Source: Rugamonas rivuli (GTDB taxonomy: Bacteria; Pseudomonadota; Gammaproteobacteria; Burkholderiales; Burkholderiaceae_D). From it: 64,000 bases of DNA. The stretch is taken from the NCBI RefSeq assembly GCF_009380165.1, contig NZ_WHUF01000001.1, forward strand, positions 1,116,001 to 1,180,000, written 5' to 3'. The notes under the pieces were generated by a model that saw nothing but the letters and a program-made list of their open reading frames with translations, had not been told where the DNA came from and searched no databases. Positions 9,082-17,166 of the stretch are shown here, in pieces; the stretch's first letter is position 1, and the number at the start of each line of letters is the position of its first letter. The translations under genes and the position numbers were made by a program.

Positions 9082-10620
9082 ATGACTACGGATCTTCAAG
9101 AACAAGCAGGCAACGCCACCCCGCCGGACGAAAACAAGATCATCGCCGAGCGCCGCGCCAAGCTGGCCGCCATCCGCGAACAAGGCGTCGCCTTCCCGAA
9201 CGACTTCAAGCCTCAACATAAAGCCGCCGACCTGCACGCGCAGTACGGCGAGAAGTCGCGCGAAGAGCTGGAAGCCGCGCCAGTCACCGTGGTGCTGGCA
9301 GGCCGCATGATGCTCAAGCGCGAAGCCGGCAAGAAGGCCGCTTTCGCCACGCTGCAGGATTCGTCCGGCCCTAAAGCCGATGGCCGCATCCAGATCTACG
9401 CCACGCTGGACCTGACCGGCGAAGCCGCGATGGCCGCGCTGCACCACTACGACCTGGGCGACATCCTGGGCGTGGTCGGCACGCTGTTCAAGACCAAGAC
9501 CGACGAGCTGACGATCAAGGTGTCGGAACTGCGCCTGATCACCAAGTCGCTGCGCCCGCTGCCGGACAAATTCCACGGCCTGGCCGATCAGGAAACCAAG
9601 TACCGCCAGCGTTACGTCGATCTGATCATGAACGAAGAAACGCGCCGCACCTTCAAGGCGCGTACCGCTGCGATTTCGTCGATGCGCCGCTTCATGGAAA
9701 AGAACGAATTCATGGAAGTGGAAACGCCGATGCTGCACGCCATTCCAGGCGGCGCCGCGGCCAAGCCATTCATCACCCACCACAACGCGCTGGACATGCA
9801 GATGTTCCTGCGTATCGCGCCTGAGCTGTACCTGAAGCGCCTGGTGGTCGGTGGTTTCGACCGCGTGTTCGAGATCAACCGCAACTTCCGCAACGAAGGC
9901 GTGTCGGTCCGTCACAATCCTGAATTCACGATGATGGAGTTCTACGCGGCCTACACCGATTACCACTGGCTGATGGACTTCACCGAAGCGATCATCCGCC
10001 AGGCCGCGATCGACGCGCACGGCACCGCGACGCTGACCTACGGCGGCCGCGAGCTGGATCTGGCCAAGCCATTCCATCGCCTGACCATCGTTGAAGCGAT
10101 CAATAAGTACGCGCCGGGCTACACGCCTGAGCAGCTGACCGACGTTGAGTTCATCAAGAAGGAACTGCTGAAGTTCGGCGTCAAGCCGTTCGCCACCGCA
10201 GGCCTGGGCGCGCTGCAACTGGCGCTGTTCGAGGAAACCGCCGAAGCGCAGCTGTGGGAACCGACCTACATCATCGACTATCCGGTCGAAGTGTCGCCGC
10301 TGGCCCGTGCTTCGGATACCCGCGAAGGCATCACCGAGCGCTTCGAGCTGTTCATGGTCGGCCGCGAGATCGCCAACGGCTTCTCCGAGTTGAACGATGC
10401 GGAAGACCAGTCGGCCCGCTTCCTGTCGCAGGTAGCGGCCAAGGACGCAGGCGATGAAGAGGCGATGTTCTACGACGCCGACTACATCCGCGCGCTGGAA
10501 TACGGCATGCCGCCGGCCGGCGGTTGCGGCATCGGCATCGATCGTCTGATGATGATCATCACCGACTCGCCGAACATCCGCGACGTGCTGCTGTTCCCGC
10601 ACTTGCGCCGCGAAGAGTAA
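9082..10620 (+). CDS. lysS: Lysyl-tRNA synthetase, class II
   Basis: A 512-residue class II LysRS, normal length. An N-terminal OB-fold anticodon domain (about 60-170) is followed by the catalytic domain with motif 2 [20 protein letters not shown] and motif 3 [15 protein letters not shown]. It charges tRNA-Lys in the cytoplasm. The prfB-HAD-lysS order resembles the conserved prfB-lysS pair of many proteobacteria. A strong terminator follows, and the final eight codons plus terminator are repeated 2.3 kb downstream. Confidence 0.97.
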   Translation: MTTDLQEQAGNATPPDENKIIAERRAKLAAIREQGVAFPNDFKPQHKAADLHAQYGEKSREELEAAPVTVVLAGRMMLKREAGKKAAFATLQDSSGPKADGRIQIYATLDLTGEAAMAALHHYDLGDILGVVGTLFKTKTDELTIKVSELRLITKSLRPLPDKFHGLADQETKYRQRYVDLIMNEETRRTFKARTAAISSMRRFMEKNEFMEVETPMLHAIPGGAAAKPFITHHNALDMQMFLRIAPELYLKRLVVGGFDRVFEINRNFRNEGVSVRHNPEFTMMEFYAAYTDYHWLMDFTEAIIRQAAIDAHGTATLTYGGRELDLAKPFHRLTIVEAINKYAPGYTPEQLTDVEFIKKELLKFGVKPFATAGLGALQLALFEETAEAQLWEPTYIIDYPVEVSPLARASDTREGITERFELFMVGREIANGFSELNDAEDQSARFLSQVAAKDAGDEEAMFYDADYIRALEYGMPPAGGCGIGIDRLMMIITDSPNIRDVLLFPHLRREE

Positions 10621-10660
10621 TCAAGCAAAAAGCCGCTCACTGAGCGGCTTTTTTTTGCGC
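10596..10660 (+). repeat. lysS 3'-end/terminator repeat, copy A (parent)
   Basis: Last eight lysS codons, stop and terminator. Nearly the same 63-65 bases recur at 12903-12965, with two substitutions and a few one-base indels. A more diverged, shorter copy lies around 16350-16400. Confidence 0.85.
10631..10656 (+). terminator. Rho-independent terminator of lysS
   Basis: AGCCGCTC-ACT-GAGCGGCT stem-loop followed by a run of T, 10 bases after the lysS stop. Confidence 0.93.
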
Positions 10661-10826
10661 AACCGAATGGCTTGCAGCTGGCGGCGCCCAGCCGGTGATC
10701 ACCCCGTCATTGCAAATAAATCAATTTTCCTGTAGAATCTTGGCTTTCCGTTTGACATCACCTCTCCGGCTTCGCCGCCGCTCTCGCAGCGGACTTTGGC
10801 GTTGCTCGGGTCGAAAGCCCTCCCCC

Positions 10827-12884
10827 ATGAAAAAAATTGTTGCCTGTATTTTTGCGGCGCTGCTGAGCGCCTGCGGCGGCGGCGGTTCCAGCACGTCGCC
10901 GGGCGCCACGCCAGTTCCGACACCACCCCCGACGCCAAACACACCGGCGACCGCCGACGATCGCTGCCTGACGCTGTCTCCGAATCCTCTAAGCCTGGCA
11001 CTCACGCAAGGCTCGCCGGCAGCCGTCCAAGTCCAGGCTACAGCCAATTGTAATTTCCCCGATATCATCAACGTCGCCGTGGTCGATAAAAACGGCGCGT
11101 TCTCCGCCAACATCAGCTTGACTGCTGCATCCCAGTACAGCTATACGGCAAGACTGCAAACGCTACCGTCCCTGGCCGCCGGAAGCTACGACGGCATGCT
11201 GGAAATCCATTTGTGCAAAGACGACCCCAAGATCTGCAGCCGCCCACACAGCGGCTCGCCATGGCACCTGCCCTACCACATACAAGTTAAGCAAGCTGCC
11301 GCACCGATCATCTGGTCGATTCAGGAGCCGCCCGCCATCGTTGCCAACAGCAATTCCACGCAGGCTTCCTTGACGACGCAAACTGCCGTCGGCCTGTCGG
11401 GTGCCGGACCGGCCCAATGGTACGCCACCACCACCGCGCCCTGGCTCAAATTGGTCCGGAGTGCGGGCATCACCAACTCGTCCAGCCTGCAGTTCGCAGT
11501 CGATCCCATCGAATTCGCCAAGCTCCCCAACTTCGCCGACCACAAGGCCATCGTGACCATCAGCGCCAACGCGACGGACGCGCCGAGCACCACGACCACG
11601 GTCACGCTGAAAAAAAATATCGCTGAGCTGAACTATGCCGGCCCCTATACGATGCAGCCAGGCCAATCCGCCCAGATCCGCTTGCGCGGCCGCGGCCTGG
11701 CCAGCTTGAACGACCTGGGTCAGGCACTGCAAGTGAACGGCATCAGCATCAGTAACCCGCGCCTGATCAGCGATACTGAAATTACCGTGCAGGCCTCCTC
11801 CGCCGGCATTGCGGGAACCGCTCGTTTCGCCATCGCCAACGCCATGGGATTGGACACCGATTCGGCCATACTGAAAATCGTCGCGCCGACCAGTTACGGC
11901 TATCAGGCCTTTGCTTCCGAGGGATACAAAGGCACGCTGCGCTTCGACGTCGAACGCCAAGCCCTGTTGCTCGTTAACCGGGGCGATCAAAAAGTACTGC
12001 GTTATGCCTACACGGGCGGCAGCTGGCTGCAATCCAACATTAATATTGCCGGCGCCGACGATGCTGCCTTAAGCCCGGACGGCAAATCGCTGCTGGTGAC
12101 TTCCACCTCAGGCCTGTTGTCGCTGCTGGATCCGGCGACGCTCGCACTGCAAGCCAGCTACCAGGGCGGCCCGTATGCGATCGGCACCTATGTATCGCCA
12201 CGGCTGGCCATGCTCAATGACGGCAGAGCTCTTTTCCCGCAAGGGAATCAATGGAATATCATGGCGACTTTCGACGTGCGCACGCGCCAGTTCGGACATC
12301 TCGGGGGCAGCTACTACAGCGGGCCATGGTTCTCGTTGTCAGGTGACGGTGAGCGTCTCGTGATGTCGCAATCCGCATCGGTCAGTCCGATGCCGCCGAT
12401 GCAGTATTTCGATGCGGCCAACAGCGTGATCCGGGACGTACCCGATCCCGATCTATATTTCTTTTCCACCTCGTCGCAAAACCGTGATGGCAGCCGTATC
12501 ATCCTCGACGATCGCGAACTGCGCGATAACACATTCAAGTTGCTTGGCAAATTTGCGCCGCCAAGCGGACCTTATGCACTGAGCTACGCATATGGATCGG
12601 CACTCGCTTCGGATAGCATGCGCAGTTATGTGATGTACCTCGGCCCCAGCACCGATCCGACTCTCAAACCACGCATCTACGTCTTCGACACCAGCAAGGC
12701 GGTTAGCGGTGTTTTCCCGGTACTCGGTTACTTTGAGGTTCCCGATTCGCCGACAAGCTGCCTGCCGGATGCGTACTGCGATCCGCGTATGTCGACTGTT
12801 GTGAGCCCGGATGGCAAGACCCTGTTCTTTGCTGGAAATAAGAACGTGCTGGTGATTCCTGTCCCCTCCGTCTTGCAACACTAG
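10827..12884 (+). CDS. Secreted lipoprotein with Ig/TIG-like region and beta-propeller-like C-terminal half
   Basis: A 685-residue protein. The signal peptide KKIVACIFAALLSACGGGGS has a lipobox with Cys followed by a Gly/Ser/Thr/Pro-rich linker, so it is probably anchored to a membrane by lipid. Residues of roughly 60-330 look like beta-sandwich domains, including a TIG-like stretch (YTMQPGQSAQIRLRGRGL). The C-terminal half has WD/YVTN-like blades (AALSPDGKSLLVTS, VVSPDGKTLFFAGN). An in-frame extension to 10695 lacks signal-peptide logic and was left out. The gene lies between the two lysS-end repeats and so may have been inserted as a unit. Function unknown. Confidence 0.8.
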   Translation: MKKIVACIFAALLSACGGGGSSTSPGATPVPTPPPTPNTPATADDRCLTLSPNPLSLALTQGSPAAVQVQATANCNFPDIINVAVVDKNGAFSANISLTAASQYSYTARLQTLPSLAAGSYDGMLEIHLCKDDPKICSRPHSGSPWHLPYHIQVKQAAAPIIWSIQEPPAIVANSNSTQASLTTQTAVGLSGAGPAQWYATTTAPWLKLVRSAGITNSSSLQFAVDPIEFAKLPNFADHKAIVTISANATDAPSTTTTVTLKKNIAELNYAGPYTMQPGQSAQIRLRGRGLASLNDLGQALQVNGISISNPRLISDTEITVQASSAGIAGTARFAIANAMGLDTDSAILKIVAPTSYGYQAFASEGYKGTLRFDVERQALLLVNRGDQKVLRYAYTGGSWLQSNINIAGADDAALSPDGKSLLVTSTSGLLSLLDPATLALQASYQGGPYAIGTYVSPRLAMLNDGRALFPQGNQWNIMATFDVRTRQFGHLGGSYYSGPWFSLSGDGERLVMSQSASVSPMPPMQYFDAANSVIRDVPDPDLYFFSTSSQNRDGSRIILDDRELRDNTFKLLGKFAPPSGPYALSYAYGSALASDSMRSYVMYLGPSTDPTLKPRIYVFDTSKAVSGVFPVLGYFEVPDSPTSCLPDAYCDPRMSTVVSPDGKTLFFAGNKNVLVIPVPSVLQH

Positions 12885-12902
12885 GCGCCAGGAGGCGAGG
12901 CG

Positions 12903-12965
12903 CCCGCACCTGCGCCGCGAAGAGTAATCCAGCAAAAGCCGCTCAACTGAGCGGCTTTTTTGCGC
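12903..12965 (+). repeat. lysS 3'-end/terminator repeat, copy B (partial duplication)
   Basis: Matches 10596-10660, including the vestigial final lysS codons, the stop and a terminator hairpin (AGCCGCTC-AACT-GAGCGGCT, 12937-12956, then T). It starts 18 bases after the lipoprotein stop and may terminate that gene. Its right end is exactly where the AraC-like remnant breaks off. Confidence 0.85.
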
Positions 12966-13508
12966 GCTATACGGATTCGCCAGCCCATGTTGAACTCGTC
13001 GGTGAAGCGCCGCGACAGCGTGCGCTCGGACACGATCGCCGCCTTGTCCACACAAGTCTTCTGCGCAGGCGGCGGCCTCGCCAGCGACGCCGGCCAGCGC
13101 AGCAAAAAATGTTTGTGAGCTGCTGTCCAATCCCGCTTGCCGCTCATCCCAGCGAGCCGCATGCTGGATCATTTCCGCGATCAGCGGCGTGACCCGGAAC
13201 ACCTGGCACGGCAGTGCAGGCGCGACGACGCATCCCGGCGAGAAAAGCACCGAGGCCGATGTAGCGGCGGCATGGCTAAGGATGCGGATCGCCGTCCCCG
13301 CCTGAATCAGGGCCGCCCGATGCGGAGGCAGCAGCCAGCTGCGCTCCTGCACGTCCAGGTGAAAGGCGCTGGCCATGTCGAACAGCGCCCAGTGTTCGAC
13401 GATGCGGCCATCGGCAATGCGAAAGGTGCGGTATTGCGTGATGTCGATCATATTGCCGGTGGCGGCGATGTCGCGAAACTGGTCGGTTTTACGCCAATTG
13501 TGGATCAC
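12966..13508 (-). pseudogene. Remains of a SnoaL-like gene joined to a frameshifted, truncated AraC-family regulator
   Basis: Read on the minus strand from 13508, a GTG-led stretch encodes only the last 45 or so residues of a SnoaL/ester-cyclase fold (ITQYRTFRIADGRIVEHW). Without a stop it runs into an AraC-type N-terminal cupin region (ERSWLLPPHRAALIQAG). The frame then shifts near 13050-13090, and the helix-turn-helix continues in another frame as VSERTLSRRFTDEFNMGW, breaking off at the lysS-end repeat at 12965. Two gene ends, a frameshift and a truncation mean this is debris, not a working gene. It fills most of the gap between 12885 and 13570. Confidence 0.78.
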
Positions 13509-13518
13509 GCTTGACTAC

Positions 13519-13536
13519 CTAACGAACGTTAGTTAG
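13519..13536. promoter_or_regulatory. Palindromic operator, probable TetR-family binding site
   Basis: An 18-base inverted repeat, CTAACGAACGTTAGTTAG, pairs at 16 of 18 positions (CTAAC n AACGTT n GTTAG). It lies 34 bases upstream of the cupin start and in the operon that encodes a TetR regulator, so autoregulation is the simplest reading. Confidence 0.75.
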
Positions 13537-13570
13537 AGTTGTGGCTTCTGCTTATAAAAGGAATTGGCAA

Positions 13571-13888
13571 ATGATTCTGGCTCAACAAGATGACCGCAAC
13601 TGGAGCGACTCAGGCATCCCCGGGGTGCAGACCTGCTCGACCTGGACCGGCAACGATGGCGATGGCGGCTACCTGGCCAGGTTTGAAGCCGGCGCACGGT
13701 TTCCAAAACATGCTCACCATGGGTGGGAGCAGATCTTCGTGATAGCGGGTGCGATCCGCTTTAACGATGTGGAGATGCGTGCTGGCGATGTGCTGCAGGT
13801 TCAGGGAAGCGATGAGCATGAGGCCTGCGCATTGGAGGAAACGCTGCTGTTCGTCGCTCACCACGGCGGTATCGAGATTCGGGAGTAA
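13571..13888 (+). CDS. Small cupin-domain protein
   Basis: A 105-residue single-domain cupin. Motif 1 is seen in GARFPKHAHHGWEQIFVIAG (metal ligands His, His and Glu) and motif 2 in MRAGDVLQVQGSDEHEA. It resembles the ChrR-like cupins that bind a metal and sense or detoxify small molecules. The ATG at 13571 has AAGGAA seven bases upstream, better than the upstream in-frame start at 13541. Five bases separate it from the TetR gene; the two form an operon behind a palindromic operator. Confidence 0.82.
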   Translation: MILAQQDDRNWSDSGIPGVQTCSTWTGNDGDGGYLARFEAGARFPKHAHHGWEQIFVIAGAIRFNDVEMRAGDVLQVQGSDEHEACALEETLLFVAHHGGIEIRE

Positions 13889-13893
13889 GCGCC

Positions 13894-14493
13894 ATGACAC
13901 AAGCGAAAAAAAACCAGCCGTCGCTGACGCGGGAGACCATACTCGGCGCGGCGATCCGCCTGTTCCAGCAACGTGGATTCAGCGGGCTGGGCATGCGTCA
14001 GATCGCTGAGTACCTGCAAATCAAAGCGCCCAGCCTCTACCACCACTTCACTTCGAAAGAAGATTTGACCAGGCAGGCGCTGCAGCAGTATCGGGAGGAG
14101 CAAGCCACGCAGCTGCTCGTCATCGAGGGTATGGGGGACTTGAGTGAGCAGCTTCGCATGTATGCAGGCCTTTTTGCCGAGATGCTCCACGACGGGAATC
14201 GCCTGTGCATGTATGTGACGATGGTGCGTGAGCCGTCCTTTCAAGAGCAGGCTTGTATCGACGAGCTGCAGCTGTTTGCAAAGCAAAATGTGGACTGGCT
14301 TGAGAAAATTCTGCATGCTAAAAACGGCACGCAACGGTTGCCGTCGGGCCTACGAGAACGGGAACTGGCGGAGATTATTTTCGCGTCCCTTGAAGGAATC
14401 ATGACCGTTTCCCTCGCCGATAAAATGCCACCCGTGGCGTTTCGAGAAAAAGCCAACAATTTCCTGAAGATTGTGATGCACTCCACGCCGTGA
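13894..14493 (+). CDS. TetR/AcrR-family transcriptional regulator
   Basis: A 199-residue repressor. The N-terminal helix-turn-helix is clear (RETILGAAIRLFQQRGFSGL, then IAEYLQIKAPSLYHHFTSKE), followed by a C-terminal ligand domain of normal length. GGGAG precedes the ATG. It lies directly after the cupin gene and probably represses its own operon through the palindrome at 13519-13536. The inducer is unknown. Confidence 0.9.
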   Translation: MTQAKKNQPSLTRETILGAAIRLFQQRGFSGLGMRQIAEYLQIKAPSLYHHFTSKEDLTRQALQQYREEQATQLLVIEGMGDLSEQLRMYAGLFAEMLHDGNRLCMYVTMVREPSFQEQACIDELQLFAKQNVDWLEKILHAKNGTQRLPSGLRERELAEIIFASLEGIMTVSLADKMPPVAFREKANNFLKIVMHSTP

Positions 14494-14524
14494 ATGCAGT
14501 GCTGCTACTCTTCCTTCAAACACT

Positions 14525-15001
14525 CTATTTGGCCGTCTTCAGAAGCTGAACACTTTGAATTTTCCAGAGGCCGCCTTCTCTTGCAAGAGTGATCGAGAGC
14601 TTGCGGCGGCTTTCGCTACTCGCCCCAAGTTGCAGCACCACTAGCGCCCTACCACCATCGACCAGAGCCTTGTCAGCGACAACAGTCCGCTCCCAATCTT
14701 CAAGATAGTCCTGGGCCTTGATGAAGTAGTCCTCATCCAGGCCTTCATCGCTGCGCATGCGTTGCCGAATTTCGCGAATCAGCGGAGTGGAAACGTACTT
14801 TGATATCTCCACTCGATCATCAGCGAGTGGTTCACGGCCGGCAGCGAGTGAACGCAAATACCATTTGTAAAATACGGATACGGTCTGTTCTGCTGGCTGC
14901 GGGGCGGCAGCCGTCACATGGCTCCAGCAGATAAGCAATATCAGGAACACCGAGAGCGAGATGGCCTGGATTTTCCCGAGGCGGCTAAACGGCGTTTTCA
15001 T
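14525..15001 (-). CDS. Periplasmic DUF3828-like protein; candidate immunity partner of the adjacent amidase
   Basis: A 158-residue protein with a signal peptide or N-terminal anchor (IQAISLSVFLILLICWSHVTAAA) and a body resembling DUF3828 (FYKWYLRSLAAGREPL, YVSTPLIREIRQRM, LWKIQSVQL). Its ATG overlaps the stop of the amidase gene by four bases, so the two are translationally coupled. A periplasmic protein coupled to a cell-wall amidase is the usual arrangement of effector and immunity genes; that role is inferred. Confidence 0.65.
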   Translation of the reverse strand: MKTPFSRLGKIQAISLSVFLILLICWSHVTAAAPQPAEQTVSVFYKWYLRSLAAGREPLADDRVEISKYVSTPLIREIRQRMRSDEGLDEDYFIKAQDYLEDWERTVVADKALVDGGRALVVLQLGASSESRRKLSITLAREGGLWKIQSVQLLKTAK

Positions 15002-15360
15002 GGATGACGACAGGTCGTAAATGCCGGCTTCAATCTCCGATACGATTCGCTCGGATAGAGTCCATGGCGCTGCTTAAAATCGGATACCCATTTCACGCCG
15101 TCATACATCGCCACATGTCCGTGACGATGGCCGGTGATTGGTTGTATAACGACGACATCCCCAGCATTAAGTATCGAGCTATCCTGAACTGAAAAACCCG
15201 CGGCGATAAGGCTCTCACCATAGTCCTTTGCCGATACATGTCGATGCAAGCGCACACCGCCCGCCTCGATTGCCTTTCTGACGTATGCCGCGCATTTTCC
15301 TTGACTAGCTGAACGAGCATGTTTATCGAGATAAGCCACAGCTACTTTCGTGTCCCACAT
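14998..15360 (-). CDS. Papain-fold (NlpC/P60/CHAP-like) peptidoglycan amidase, possible antibacterial effector
   Basis: A 120-residue single-domain protein without signal peptide. The candidate catalytic Cys is in SQGKCAAYVRKAIEAGG and the His in GHRHGHVAMYDGVKWVSDF, the spacing and context of CHAP/NlpC-P60 amidases such as the small amidase effectors of type VI secretion. The ATG at 15360 has GAGGAG six bases upstream; the longer frame to 15480 is unsupported. It is coupled to a periplasmic partner. No VgrG, PAAR or other secretion gene is nearby, so the delivery route is unknown and a housekeeping wall role is not excluded. Confidence 0.68.
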   Translation of the reverse strand: MWDTKVAVAYLDKHARSASQGKCAAYVRKAIEAGGVRLHRHVSAKDYGESLIAAGFSVQDSSILNAGDVVVIQPITGHRHGHVAMYDGVKWVSDFKQRHGLYPSESYRRLKPAFTTCRHP

Positions 15361-15554
15361 AGACGCTCCTCGTCGTAGACATCGCCTGCCATTGCCTGGA
15401 GGCAAACGATAAACTGGGAAGTCCAATGTAACTGCTTGTGCAATTCTCGCTATGAAGTTGCTCAATGTCACGAACAGCAAGTCAATATTTTTGCTCGACC
15501 GGGTTCGATAAACCAGGTAGTCTTCAGCAGAGTATCCAATGAAAAAGGAAGAAA

Positions 15555-16328
15555 ATGGCTGGCCGCCGCTCGCTGCTGCGCCTGAGTGCAGTGCTGTTGA
15601 TGATTACGTGCTTCGCTGCGCGCGCATCAGAGCCGTTGGTACTTTATACCGAAGAATACCCGCCCTTCAATTGGACCGACCGGACGACTGGCTCCGCCAC
15701 AGGACTTTCCACCGACATTGTCGTTGAGCTGATGCGGCGGGCCGACACTCTCGCCTCCGTCCCGATGCTGATGCCCTGGGCGCGCGCCATGGCGTTGACC
15801 AGCAAGAATACCAACACCTGCCTGTTCTCCATGGCCCGCACGCCGGAGCGCGAAACCAGCTTTGCCTGGATCGGCCCGGTCGGCCGCAACGAGTGGGTGA
15901 TGTATGCGCGCGCCGAGGACCATATCCGGCTCACCAGCCTGGCCGACGCCCGCCCCTACACCGTCGGCACCATCATCGACGATGCGATGATTCCGCTGCT
16001 GCGGGCGAACCAGCTCAAACTGAGCATCGTTCCCTACAACCGCACCAACGGCCCAAAGTTGAAGATGCAGCGCATCCAGCTATGGTCGGAGGGCCGCCTT
16101 CCGGGTCTATACATGATGGAGCAAATGGGCATCACCGGTGTCGAAGCGGTGCTGACCTTCGCTCACTACGATATGTACCTGGCCTGTAACAAGACGATGG
16201 ACGCGTACGAAGTCGCGCGACTCAACACGCTGCTGCGCACGATGTACCGCGATGGCACCGTAAGGCGCATCTACGCCAGCTACGGCTTCGACAACTACGC
16301 CCCTCGCGCGGAGCAGGTGGCGAAGTAA
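15555..16328 (+). CDS. Periplasmic solute-binding protein, SBP family 3 type
   Basis: A 257-residue secreted protein. A signal peptide (SLLRLSAVLLMITCFAARA) is followed by a family 3 binding-protein fold opening with PLVLYTEEYPPFNWTD. Such proteins bind amino acids or serve as sensors; many Oxalobacteraceae carry orphan copies without permeases, as here. The RBS AAGGAAG precedes the ATG. A terminator follows. Ligand unknown. Confidence 0.8.
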   Translation: MAGRRSLLRLSAVLLMITCFAARASEPLVLYTEEYPPFNWTDRTTGSATGLSTDIVVELMRRADTLASVPMLMPWARAMALTSKNTNTCLFSMARTPERETSFAWIGPVGRNEWVMYARAEDHIRLTSLADARPYTVGTIIDDAMIPLLRANQLKLSIVPYNRTNGPKLKMQRIQLWSEGRLPGLYMMEQMGITGVEAVLTFAHYDMYLACNKTMDAYEVARLNTLLRTMYRDGTVRRIYASYGFDNYAPRAEQVAK

Positions 16329-16375
16329 GCCAAGTAGCGCAACCGCGTTTACGCCGTAAAGAGCAATCAAGAAAA

Positions 16376-16400
16376 AGCCGCTCAATGAGCGGCTTTTTTT
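16376..16400. terminator. Terminator shared by convergent genes; diverged third copy of the lysS-end element
   Basis: AGCCGCTC-AAT-GAGCGGCT with T after it on the plus strand and T-rich sequence after it on the minus strand, so it can serve both the binding-protein gene and the microcin-like operon. The bases just upstream (from about 16350) resemble the tail of lysS copies A and B. Confidence 0.85.
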
Positions 16401-16411
16401 CATCGGAATCA

Positions 16412-16627
16412 TCAATCGCCATGTTTGGCTCCATACCTATTCCTGCGTAACACTAGCACACACGCCAGCATGATTGCCAATCCGCTCAGCGTGATAGTGG
16501 ACAGCACGCGTAAGTCAAGAGCAAAAATGCGTGCGGCGACAATCCCTCCAAATCGCGTGACGCCCAAAAGAAGCAACATAGCGATTCCAAACGATAGCGC
16601 CACCACAGCTATATTTTTAATCCACAT
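16412..16627 (-). CDS. Small two-helix membrane protein; candidate immunity protein for the adjacent microcin-like peptide
   Basis: A 71-residue protein with two predicted membrane helices (about 3-27 and 40-62) and a short basic tail, LRRNRYGAKHGD. GGGAGG lies upstream of the ATG. It follows the double-glycine peptide gene by 29 bases on the same strand, the usual position and shape of a class II microcin or bacteriocin immunity protein. No homologue is recognised; the role rests on context. Confidence 0.55.
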   Translation of the reverse strand: MWIKNIAVVALSFGIAMLLLLGVTRFGGIVAARIFALDLRVLSTITLSGLAIMLACVLVLRRNRYGAKHGD

Positions 16628-16656
16628 ATCCCGCCCTCCCAAGTATCAAGTAGAGC

Positions 16657-16923
16657 CTAGTCCCACGGCAGGAACCGGAGGCTATGCCCACCACTTCCGC
16701 TTATCACGCCCATACCGTACATAGAGCTACCTAACCACATCGCCCCCGATGCAACCCCGTACACTGCAGCGGCAACGCCGATAGCAGGCGATGCAGAGAC
16801 CAAAGCGAGCCCTCCTAGCGCGGCAGCACCAACCGCTGTTATCGCCGCGCCATAATTCAAAATATCCGAACGATTGACAGCACCACCTACTTGTTCGATC
16901 TCAAATCCAGAAAGCGTTTCCAT
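16657..16923 (-). CDS. Double-glycine-leader peptide, class II microcin / colicin V-like bacteriocin candidate
   Basis: An 88-residue peptide. Residues 1-15, METLSGFEIEQVGGA, align without gaps to the colicin V leader MRTLTLNELDSVSGG, with matches at M1, T3, L4, E8, V12 and G14 and conservative changes elsewhere; cleavage would follow Gly-Ala, as in some enterobacterial microcins. The 73-residue remainder is rich in Ala, Gly, Val and Ser, forms a hydrophobic helix region, and ends with a Gly/Ser-rich tail, SGSGGHSLRFLPWD. AGGAG precedes the ATG. No peptidase-ABC exporter is in the window, so export must be encoded elsewhere. Confidence 0.72.
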   Translation of the reverse strand: METLSGFEIEQVGGAVNRSDILNYGAAITAVGAAALGGLALVSASPAIGVAAAVYGVASGAMWLGSSMYGMGVISGSGGHSLRFLPWD

Positions 16924-17166
16924 TTCATTCTCCTGAGTTGATCGCCCATAAAACTTACTCCATGCTAAGCAAACGTGGATCGTAGGCACTGAGAAGAATC
17001 ACACAATTGAAAGTTGAAGATCAACTATCCGGGTCTGGAATTGATATAAAAGATTTCCCCCTATCGCGCCGCCACATGTTGGCTACATTGAGTCAGGACT
17101 AGGCACAACGGCTTGGAAGCGAGGCAAAAATCAGATCAAAGGATCAGAATAGCTTTCCGCGCATGC

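Noticed and set aside
12453..13508. Minus-strand frame of 351 codons as one intact gene
   Set aside because: It joins two unrelated family fragments, then passes into antisense of the lipoprotein; the AraC helix-turn-helix is in another frame. Treated as a pseudogene region.
16990..17166. Search for a promoter or gene in the gap upstream of the microcin-like gene
   Set aside because: Only weak -35/-10-like pairs such as TTGCTT with TATGGG on the minus strand; not strong enough to list.
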